64,000 bases of DNA from BQJD01 sp964350265 (GTDB lineage Bacteria > Pseudomonadota > Gammaproteobacteria > Arenicellales > CAJQKF01), in assembly GCA_964350265.1 (NCBI GenBank), contig CAYGJZ010000005.1:28401-92400 (forward strand), given 5' to 3'. Of this stretch, positions 26,532 to 34,705 are shown one piece after another. Every line of letters begins with the position of its first letter. Within the stretch, counting starts at the first letter, position 1. Position numbers and translations under genes: made by a program. Under the pieces are notes generated by a model. It saw nothing but the letters and a program-made list of their open reading frames with translations, was not told the DNA's origin and did not search any database.

Positions 26532-26813
26532 CTACGTGGCTTGCAGCCTGCGCACGCGCGACTCGACGAAGTCGAGCAGTTCGGCGAGCGTGGTGATGTC
26601 ACGCACCTCGCTTTCCGGGATCGACTCGCCGAACTCGTCTTCCAGCGCCATGAACAACGTGATGCGGTCAATGGAATTCGGCGCGATGTCCTCGGCAATG
26701 CTCATGCCGGCATCGAGTTCGTCGACGGCGAGTCCGGAAACTTCCGAGACGACGCCGAAGGCGTGCTGGCGAATGTCCTTCGAGGTGGCGGCTTTGATAT
26801 CGAACTTGTGCAT
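26532..26813 (-). CDS. Stand-alone acyl carrier protein in the DSF-type locus
   Basis: 93 residues. The four-helix ACP fold is recognisable, with the phosphopantetheine serine S47 in IAPNSIDRITLFMALEDEFG. Helix II is less acidic than in housekeeping AcpP and reads NSID where the usual form is DSLD. GGAAAG lies directly before the ATG. It is upstream of the ketosynthase in the same direction and divergent from rpfF. A dedicated carrier is expected if RpfF uses a 3-hydroxyacyl-ACP made separately from bulk fatty-acid synthesis. Confidence 0.9.
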   Translation of the reverse strand: MHKFDIKAATSKDIRQHAFGVVSEVSGLAVDELDAGMSIAEDIAPNSIDRITLFMALEDEFGESIPESEVRDITTLAELLDFVESRVRRLQAT

Positions 26814-26925
26814 CTTTCCTTGGTTGCTCCGTGTGGCGTGAATAAACGATTCCCGTTACGCGTCTTTGCGATCACGAGAATACACGACATCCATCTCCTT
26901 TTTTCTTCGATGACTAAGTATCCAG

Positions 26926-26945
26926 GACGGATTAAAAAACCCGTC
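26926..26945. promoter_or_regulatory. Inverted repeat in the ACP/rpfF intergenic region
   Basis: Arms GACGG (26926-26930) and CCGTC (26941-26945) flank an A-rich 10-nt spacer. It sits between the two divergent genes and downstream of the minus-strand promoter candidate. It could be an operator or a leader hairpin; the 5-bp arms are short. Confidence 0.3.
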
Positions 26946-26955
26946 GTCATGGTCG

Positions 26956-27009
26956 ATTACCGAGTTGCGCAAACACGGCATTCAAAATCGCCCAAGTGAG
27001 GAGTAAAGT
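26956..27009. promoter_or_regulatory. Overlapping back-to-back promoter candidates for ACP-KAS and rpfF
   Basis: Plus strand: TTCAAA at 26981-26986, 17 bp, TAAAGT at 27004-27009, pointing to rpfF. Minus strand: TTGAAT (complement of 26980-26985), 18 bp, GGTAAT (complement of 26956-26961), pointing to the ACP gene. Each box matches consensus at 4 of 6 positions. The two -35 boxes occupy the same bases, so firing of one would compete with the other. Confidence 0.35.
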
Positions 27010-27023
27010 AGCTTCATGGATGT

Positions 27024-27046
27024 AAAAAAGCCCGAAAAATCAGGCT
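27024..27046 (-). terminator. Intrinsic-terminator-like hairpin inside the rpfF leader, minus orientation
   Basis: On the minus strand, 27046 to 27029 reads AGCCTGATTTTTCGGGCT, a 7-bp stem with one G-U pair and a T4 loop, followed by six T (27029-27024). It would stop transcription entering from the rpfF side toward the ACP gene, or form a hairpin in the rpfF mRNA leader. Confidence 0.5.
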
Positions 27047-27088
27047 ATTCCCTTCATTTTACCGTCAACACAGCAAGGTCCGAAAGTC

Positions 27089-28170
27089 ATGAATTTACCT
27101 GTTCAAGAATCGATCAACGCAGCCGTTCCGACCAATCGGCGACTGATTGATACCGTCCATCTACTGGAGAATACCGATCGTCAGCCAAGCGGGTTTGAGC
27201 CGCTTTATTTCGAATCGCAGGTGGAGGCGGAATCCGGCATCCACTGGTGGCGCCTGACACCGGACTGCCCGCCCAAGTTCACCCCCGCACTGGTCGCCCA
27301 GTTGCGTCGCTTCCAGGTCGATTTCGCCATCCGCATGCGCAACCTGCCGGCGGACGAGGTACCTCGCTACCACGTGCTGACCTCCGACATCGACGGCATC
27401 TTCAACCTCGGCGGCGACCTGTCCTACTTCCTGCGGCTGATCCGAGAAGGGCGTCGCGAGAAGCTGGCGGCCTATGCGCGCGACTGCGTCGATCTCGTCT
27501 ACGACAATGCCAGTGCCTTCGAGCTGCCGATGACCAGCATCGCCCTGGTCAAGGGCAATGCCCTCGGTGGTGGCATGGANNNNNNNNNNNNNNNNNNNNN
27601 NNNNNNNNNNNNNNNNNNNNNNNNNNNNNNNNNNNNNNNNNNNNNNNNNNNNNNNNNNNNNNNNNNNNNNNNNNNNNNNTGCCGATGACCAGCATCGCCC
27701 TGGTCAAGGGCAATGCCCTCGGTGGTGGCATGGAAGCGGCACTGTCCGCCGACATCATCGTGGCCGAGCGGCACGTGCGCATGGGCTTGCCGGAAGTGTT
27801 GTTCAACATGTTCCCGGGCATGGGCGCCTACCAGTTTCTCTCGCGCAGGATGACGCCGAACGCGGCCCAACGTTTCATTCTCTCCGGCAAGTTGTACGGC
27901 GCCGAGGAACTGCACGAGATGGGCGTGGTCGACTACATCGCCGAGACCGGTGAAGGCGAGGAGACGGTGCGTCGGGTGGTGCACCGCGAACGCAACCATG
28001 CCCGCGCAGCCACCGCGCTGCGCAAGGCGGTGCATGCCGACGACCCGGTGTCGCGTGAGCGACTGATGCAGTTCGTCTCCGACTGGGTGGACAACGCGAT
28101 GAATCTCGACGAGCGGGACCTGAACCACATGCGCTACCTGATCCGTTCCCAGGAAGACCGCGGTTATTGA
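27089..28170 (+). CDS. rpfF: RpfF-like DSF synthase (crotonase superfamily), interrupted by an artificial N gap
   Basis: Collapsing the duplicated 55 bp and 100 N gives a 927-bp frame, 308 residues. It matches RpfF, the enzyme that dehydrates 3-hydroxyacyl-ACP and hydrolyses the thioester to release a cis-2-unsaturated fatty acid signal. Diagnostic segments are SDIDGIFNLGGDLSYFLRLI, IALVKGNALGGGMEAALS and MGLPEVLFNMFPGMGAY. The two catalytic glutamates correspond to E164 (GGMEAALS) and E184 (GLPEVLF), 20 residues apart as in Xanthomonas RpfF (E141/E161). The N-terminal 45 residues extend beyond Xanthomonas RpfF and are encoded by AT-richer DNA. An 11-bp-stem terminator follows. Neighbours are an RpfC-like kinase, an ACP and a KAS. 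Confidence 0.9.
27525..27734. other. Assembly gap: 100 N flanked by identical 55-bp ends
   Basis: N run at 27580-27679. Bases 27525-27579 and 27680-27734 are identical. Both copies encode the RpfF oxyanion-hole segment, which a crotonase has only once, so the gap is false. Confidence 0.95.
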
Positions 28171-28178
28171 TCCAGCGT

Positions 28179-28215
28179 CACCGGCCGGCGATGGCCGGCC
28201 GGTGCGCGGTTTTTT
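28179..28215 (+). terminator. Rho-independent terminator after rpfF
   Basis: A perfect 11-bp GC stem (28179-28189 with 28194-28204) and GATG loop, 8 nt after the rpfF stop, with six T at 28210-28215. The five bases between stem and T-run make it slightly atypical. It separates rpfF from the REC-GGDEF-EAL gene, which therefore needs its own promoter. Confidence 0.75.
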
Positions 28216-28292
28216 CCCGCCGGCCGGGGCTCTTGGCCGTGTTGGCGCGCGAGACATGGGGCAGGCGTACTGATTCGCGCCATTTGTCGCTG

Positions 28293-28298
28293 TATACT
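28293..28298 (+). promoter_or_regulatory. -10 box candidate before the REC-PAS-GGDEF-EAL gene
   Basis: TATACT matches the -10 consensus at 5 of 6 positions in otherwise GC-rich DNA just after the rpfF terminator; no good -35 is seen. A transcript from here would begin about 28305, too close for the TTG at 28304 to be used with a ribosome site, favouring a start downstream such as TTG at 28349. Confidence 0.4.
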
Positions 28299-28303
28299 AG
28301 CTG

Positions 28304-30544
28304 TTGATCGTGTACGTCCACGACCCGGACAGGGTTGGCTCGCGCCCATTGAATACCGAAACCGTACAAGAACTGAAGGCCGTTCGCAGGCCCAAGCCGG
28401 TGGTGCTGGTGGTCGACGACCGGCCCACCACGCGCTCGCTGGTGCGCTCGGTGCTGGAGGACAGCGAGTACCGCATCTTCGAGGCCGCCGATGGCTACAA
28501 GGCGCTCACGGTGATCGAGGCCGAGCGCCCGGACGTGGTGTTGCTCGACATCATCATGCCCGGCATCGACGGCCTGGAGACGCTGCGCCGCATCCGCCAG
28601 CGCTGGGACGAGATCGAGTTGCCGGTGATCATGCTCACCGTCAAGGACACCTCCGGCGACATCGTCGCCACGCTGGAGTCCGGCGCCACCGACTTCCTGT
28701 CCAAGCCGATCAACTTCCCGATCCTGCTGGCCAGGCTGAACCGCCACCTGCACCGCAAGCGGCTGGCCGACCAGATCCAGCAGATGCGCGACACCCTCGA
28801 GCAGAAGGTCGAGTTCCGCACCCGCCAGTTGGCCGAGCAGGGCCAGGTGCTGGAGCGCAGCCTGGTGGAGCTGCGTGCCAGCGAGCACCGCTACAGCTCC
28901 TTCTACAACGACACGCCGTCCTTTTTCATGACGCTCAACGGCGGCGGTGACCTGCTGTCCATCAACCGCTTCGGCGCCGAGCACCTGGGCTGGTCCAGCG
29001 AGGAGCTGATCGGCAAGCCGGTGGTCGGCCTGTTCCATTCCAACCAGGCGCCGAAACTGGCCACCTTCATCGACACCCTGTGCCGAGAGGAGGACGACGT
29101 GCACCGGCAGGAGTTCCTGCTGCGCCATCGTGGCGGCGAGCATGTCTGGTTCCGTGTCAGCGGCCGCTCGGTGCGCCAGGGCGATGGCCAGCTGCAGTTG
29201 CTGCTGGCCGGCGAAGACGTCAGCGAGTCCATCGAGCTGGCCGAACGCCTGGCCTACCAGAGTGGACGCGACGAACTGACCGGCCTGGTCAACCGCGTGG
29301 AACTGCTGCGCCGACTGGAGGACGCGGTGGAGCAGGGTGCGCGGGACGGAACCGAGCATACCCTGTGCCTGCTCGACATCGACCAGTTCCGGGTCATCAA
29401 CGACACCTGCGGCCATGTCGCCGGCGACCGATTCCTGTGCGCCCTGGGCCGCCGGCTCGGTTCGCTGCTCGGCCCCTCCGACACCATCGCCCGGGTCGGC
29501 GGCGACGAGTTCGCGCTGTTCCTCAAGGGCATGAAGGCGGGCGATGCGCGTTCCCTGGCCGAACGCATACGCGCGGCCATCGCCTCCTTCCGCCAGGACG
29601 TGGACGCCGAACGCATCGGCGTGACCGTGAGCATCGGCATGGTGCCGATCAAGAGCGGCGCATCCAGCGTCACCGAGGTGATGACCCAGGCCGATGCCGC
29701 CTGCTACAGCGCCAAGCAGATCGGCGGCAACACGGTCTACCTGTTCAAGTCGGACGACGAGGTGGTGGAGCGACACTACGGTGAAGCGCGCTGGGCGCCG
29801 AAGATCCAGCAGGCGCTGGACAGCGACCTGTTCGAGTTCTTCGGCCAGGAAATCGTGCCGGCGCGCGCCGACAGCGATGCGCCGCGGTCGCTGGAACTGC
29901 TGCTGCGCATGCGCAAGGCCGACGGCAGCTACATTCCCAACAGCATGATGATCTCGGCGGTGGAGGAATTCCACTACGGCCTGCGCCTGGACACCTGGGT
30001 CATCGAGCACGCCTTTCGCATGCTGGCCGACCTGGACAACCGGGCCGAGTATGCCGGTACCTTCAGCATCAACGTGTCGGGACAGTCACTGGCCCACGGT
30101 GCCTTCTACAACCATGTCCTCGACCGTTTCCGTCACTATGCCATCGCGCCGGAGATGATCTGCTTCGAGGTCACCGAGACTGCCGCCATCGGCAACATCG
30201 AGAAGGCGGGGCAGTTCTTCTCCACCATGCGCAACCTCGGCAGCGCGCTGGCGCTGGACGACTTCGGCTCCGGCCTGTCCTCCTATGGCTACCTGCGCCA
30301 GATCCCCGCCGACATCCTCAAGATCGACGGCAGCCTGATCAACCGCATCGAGGACGACCCGGTGAAGCTGGCCATCGTCGATTCCATCATCGCGTTGGCG
30401 GCCAAGCTCGGCAAGCGCACCATCGCCGAACATGTCGAACGCCAGGCCACCCGCGACGTGCTGGTGGAACTCGGCGTCGACATGATCCAGGGCAACCTGG
30501 TCTGCGAACCGGGGCCGATCGACCGCTTCCTGCGCTTCCACTAG
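28304..30544 (+). CDS. REC-PAS-GGDEF-EAL response regulator (cyclic-di-GMP turnover)
   Basis: 746 residues if TTG 28304 is the start; TTG 28349 (AGGG upstream, 731 residues) may be the true one. Domains in order: receiver with phospho-acceptor D82 (VVLLDIIMPG) and K134; coiled coil 155-195; PAS 195-310; GGDEF 320-480 with an intact RVGGDEF (399-403) but no RxxD inhibitory site; EAL 495-746. The EAL motif itself reads ELLLR, while other catalytic residues are kept (SINVSG, FEVTE, LDDFG, LKIDG, the glutamate in AEHVE, MIQG). It may make and/or degrade cyclic di-GMP. Placed after rpfF and with an RpfC-type phosphorelay nearby, it is the natural output protein, taking the place of HD-GYP RpfG. 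Confidence 0.87.
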   Translation: MIVYVHDPDRVGSRPLNTETVQELKAVRRPKPVVLVVDDRPTTRSLVRSVLEDSEYRIFEAADGYKALTVIEAERPDVVLLDIIMPGIDGLETLRRIRQRWDEIELPVIMLTVKDTSGDIVATLESGATDFLSKPINFPILLARLNRHLHRKRLADQIQQMRDTLEQKVEFRTRQLAEQGQVLERSLVELRASEHRYSSFYNDTPSFFMTLNGGGDLLSINRFGAEHLGWSSEELIGKPVVGLFHSNQAPKLATFIDTLCREEDDVHRQEFLLRHRGGEHVWFRVSGRSVRQGDGQLQLLLAGEDVSESIELAERLAYQSGRDELTGLVNRVELLRRLEDAVEQGARDGTEHTLCLLDIDQFRVINDTCGHVAGDRFLCALGRRLGSLLGPSDTIARVGGDEFALFLKGMKAGDARSLAERIRAAIASFRQDVDAERIGVTVSIGMVPIKSGASSVTEVMTQADAACYSAKQIGGNTVYLFKSDDEVVERHYGEARWAPKIQQALDSDLFEFFGQEIVPARADSDAPRSLELLLRMRKADGSYIPNSMMISAVEEFHYGLRLDTWVIEHAFRMLADLDNRAEYAGTFSINVSGQSLAHGAFYNHVLDRFRHYAIAPEMICFEVTETAAIGNIEKAGQFFSTMRNLGSALALDDFGSGLSSYGYLRQIPADILKIDGSLINRIEDDPVKLAIVDSIIALAAKLGKRTIAEHVERQATRDVLVELGVDMIQGNLVCEPGPIDRFLRFH

Positions 30545-30555
30545 CCACGCCGGCT

Positions 30556-30900
30556 TCAGGCGGCGGGATCTTCGCCGTAGTCGAACACCAGTTCCTCGCC
30601 GGCCTGGATGTTGCGCAGGGCATACAGGTCGAGGCCGTCGAACTCCACGTTGGGTCGGTCCGCATGGTTCAGGTAGCGCAACATGTTCTTGCCGTCGCAT
30701 CCCACCCAGCGACCCGGCCGCTCTTCCACCCACAGCACGTGCATGCCGTTCTCCTTCACCCGTGGGCCGTGGTAGGTACCGAGGTACTCGCCGCGGGCAA
30801 GCGCACAGCGGGCAAACAGGCCGCGGCCATGGATCGCCGAGCGGTCCACCCGCAGCCAGCCGCGCAGTTGGTTGTTGGAGGTCATCGTGGTATCGGACAT
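30556..30900 (-). CDS. Small SET-domain protein (putative lysine methyltransferase)
   Basis: 114 residues, almost entirely a SET fold: SAIHGRGLFARCALARGEYLG at the start, the SAM/lysine-site segment YLNHADRPNVEF, and the closing ELVFDYGED. SET enzymes methylate protein lysines with SAM. Stand-alone bacterial SET proteins of this size are known but their targets mostly are not. The start is uncertain between ATG 30900 and ATG 30885; neither has a strong ribosome site. It lies 11 bp tail-to-tail from the GGDEF-EAL gene. Confidence 0.8.
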   Translation of the reverse strand: MSDTTMTSNNQLRGWLRVDRSAIHGRGLFARCALARGEYLGTYHGPRVKENGMHVLWVEERPGRWVGCDGKNMLRYLNHADRPNVEFDGLDLYALRNIQAGEELVFDYGEDPAA

Positions 30901-30935
30901 GATCGGCGGGGCAGCGCTTTGCAGGGTGTGTCGGT

Positions 30936-31353
30936 TCAGGGTGCCAGCGGTCGCGACGGTACCCAGGTGTAGCCATCCTCGTCGAGCAGGTAGCACTCAC
31001 GCAGCCCGTGGGGCTTGTCGGCGCTGCCGGCCAGCACCACCTGTCCGGCGGCGCGGGCGCGGGCCTCGGCCTGGTCCGGGTCGACCCCGTACAGGCGCAG
31101 CTCGACGCCGGCGCCGCGGCCGGCGAGGTCGCGCACGATGCCCGACATCGGGTGGTCGAGGTAGGTATGGTCGGCATGCAGCATCCAGCGTGTACCGTCG
31201 CTGTCGGCAAGGGCGAAGTCGGCGTCGGCGTAGACGATGTTCACTGCCAGCACCTGGCGATGGAAGTCGAGTGCACGGCCCATGTCGGCCACCAGCAGGT
31301 TGAAGCCGGCACCGCGCAGCGAGCGGCCAAGCGCGTCGGCGGCGAAGGGTGGG

Positions 31354-31373
<20 letters not shown>
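30936..31373 (-). CDS. VOC-fold (glyoxalase/bleomycin-resistance-like) protein
   Basis: 145 residues. The region from GAGFNLLVADMGRALDFHRQVLAV to CYLLDEDGYTWVPSRPL spans two VOC half-domains. The start at 31373 overlaps the 3' end of glnS by 20 nt, so it is probably translated from the glnS mRNA. Metal ligands typical of glyoxalase I are not all present, so the enzymatic role is open. Confidence 0.75.
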
Positions 31374-33039
<1,666 letters not shown>

Positions 33040-33082
33040 CACGGCGTCTTGTTGGACTTGCGCGAAGTGTATCGCATGGACG

Positions 33083-33108
33083 AAAAAAGCCGGCGGTGCG
33101 CCGGCTTT
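33083..33108 (-). terminator. Rho-independent terminator after the small cytochrome c gene
   Basis: On the minus strand a 10-bp stem (33108-33099 with 33095-33086, 3-nt loop) runs straight into six T (33088-33083). It ends the cytochrome pair before glnS. Confidence 0.85.
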
Positions 33109-33142
33109 CCGGGGATGGCGTTGCGGGCGCCGGGCTCGGCGG

Positions 33143-33481
33143 CTACTCCGGCTTCGGCGTGGCCAGTGCCGAGGGCTGCCGGGAAAACCAGGCCGCCAGG
33201 TCGAGGATGTCCTCGTCGGACAGGGAGGCGGCGAAGCCCAGCATGATCGGGTTGTTGCGCGCCCCGGAACGATAGTCGCGCAGGGCCTGCACCAGGTAGT
33301 CGCGGTACTGGCCGGCGATGATCGGGTAGATGGGGTTCTCGCTGTTGCCGTCGGCGGCGTGGCAGGCGGTGCAGGTCTGCGCCTTCTGCTGTCCGGCTTG
33401 CGGGTCTCCCGGTGCCGCGGCATGGGCGCTGGCGGCAACGAGGCCGATGCCGGCGATCAGGGTGGCGAGCAGGGCTTTCAT
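33143..33481 (-). CDS. Small monohaem cytochrome c
   Basis: 112 residues with a Sec signal (cut near AHAAAPG) and one haem site CTACH at about 36-40. The axial methionine is probably in NNPIMLGFAASLSDEDI. It belongs to the c4/c5-type periplasmic electron carriers. The upstream gene encodes a related cytochrome, so the two look like a tandem duplication. A terminator follows. Confidence 0.9.
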   Translation of the reverse strand: MKALLATLIAGIGLVAASAHAAAPGDPQAGQQKAQTCTACHAADGNSENPIYPIIAGQYRDYLVQALRDYRSGARNNPIMLGFAASLSDEDILDLAAWFSRQPSALATPKPE

Positions 33482-33514
33482 GGATGATCGTCTCCGGTGC
33501 AATCGGTCGTGGCG

Positions 33515-33838
33515 CTACTCGGCGCCCAGCGAGGAAAAGTAGGCGGCGATGTCCGCCATGTCCTGCTCGCTCATGGTGGCGGCATGGGCCTGCATGGTCG
33601 GGTGCGAACGCTCCTTCGACTGGTAGGCCTTGAGGGCGATGATCAGGTACTCGACGTGCTGACCACCGAGCTTCGGCACGGTGTAGCCGGGATAGGCATT
33701 GCGCATGCCCGGGGCCGAATGACAGCCGGTGCAGGTAAAGGCCTTGTCACGACCGGCCGCGATGTCACCTTCGGCACTTGCCGCCGTGGCGGCAGCCAGT
33801 CCGAAGGCACAAGCCAGTACCGCAATGGTCGATTTCAC
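33515..33838 (-). CDS. Small monohaem cytochrome c, paralogue of its neighbour
   Basis: 107 residues from GTG 33838, chosen because GGAGAGGG lies 7 nt upstream and the signal peptide begins right after it (KSTIAVLACAFGLAAATAASA). The haem site is CTGCH; the axial methionine is probably in HPTMQAHAATMSEQDM. Same overall layout as the downstream cytochrome: a tandem pair with a 33-bp spacer, likely cotranscribed. Confidence 0.88.
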   Translation of the reverse strand: MKSTIAVLACAFGLAAATAASAEGDIAAGRDKAFTCTGCHSAPGMRNAYPGYTVPKLGGQHVEYLIIALKAYQSKERSHPTMQAHAATMSEQDMADIAAYFSSLGAE

Positions 33839-33948
33839 CGGAACCCTCTCCACGAAAAAACGGAGCGCGTACCATAGCGAATGAGGGGTAGCGAAGCAAG
33901 CACCAGAAGTGCGGTTTTCCTTGCCATGGCGAGATTTTCCGCGCTTTT

Positions 33949-34575
33949 TCAGGTGGCCCCGACGGTTCCTCGCCACCTGCCGTCGGCGCGTGCCAGCACG
34001 GTGGGCAACTCGGCCACGCCGCCGGGGTGGGGCAGCGGCGTACCGGGACCTTCCACGATGCGCCAGCGGGGCCGTCGGAACAGCCGGCTGATCACCACCG
34101 GGTCGACGTGCCAGGGCGGCCCGCCGGCGCGCCCGGTCTGCATGAACAGCGCCAGCAGCAGGCCGCCGGGCCGCAGCCACTGGGCCAGCCTGTCGACGTA
34201 GGCCGGCCAGCGGTCCGGTGGCAGGGCGCACAGGCTGGTCTGCTCGTAGACGGCGTCGAAGGGCGTGGCCGGGGCGTAGGTCAGCAGGTCCTGGCAGACC
34301 AGTTCGGCCTTCAGGTCGCGCCGGGCGAGACGTTCGCGCAACGTCGCCAGCGGCTCCTCGGCGAAGTCCACCGCGGTGACGGCGAGCCCGCGGGCGGCGA
34401 ATTCCACCACCTCGTGGCCGGTGCCGCAGCCGGGCACCAGCACGCGGCCCTTGCCGATGACGCCCCGCTCCAGCCAGTCGATGGCCGCCGGCGAGACGTC
34501 GCCGCGATCCCAGGGCGTGCGTTGCTCGCGGTAGCGCCTGGCCCAGGCGGCGGCACCGTTGCGCTCTTCATTCAC
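33949..34575 (-). CDS. SAM-dependent methyltransferase (TPMT-like)
   Basis: 208 residues. It opens with WARRYREQRTPWDRGDVSPA, a thiopurine-methyltransferase-like N-terminus, followed by the SAM-binding GRVLVPGCGTGHEVVEFAARG and AVDFAEEPL. TPMT relatives methylate thiols, selenium or tellurium compounds, or halides. The GTG at 34575 is the best in-frame start, but no strong ribosome site supports it. Confidence 0.82.
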   Translation of the reverse strand: MNEERNGAAAWARRYREQRTPWDRGDVSPAAIDWLERGVIGKGRVLVPGCGTGHEVVEFAARGLAVTAVDFAEEPLATLRERLARRDLKAELVCQDLLTYAPATPFDAVYEQTSLCALPPDRWPAYVDRLAQWLRPGGLLLALFMQTGRAGGPPWHVDPVVISRLFRRPRWRIVEGPGTPLPHPGGVAELPTVLARADGRWRGTVGAT

Positions 34576-34705
34576 GGGATTGATTCGGGTATAAACAATG
34601 ACACCAGTACCGATCGGGGCGCAGCGCGCCGAGCCATCGGGATGATGGCCCGCGCACGTGGCCCCGTCGTGGATTGTACAAAGATAACGACCACGAGGAG
34701 CTACC

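Noticed and set aside
25101..26813. Ordinary fab (fatty-acid synthesis) cluster
   Set aside because: No fabH, fabD, fabG or plsX is adjacent; the divergent partner is an RpfF-like gene.
28304..30544. RpfG homologue
   Set aside because: There is no HD-GYP domain; the output module is PAS-GGDEF-EAL.
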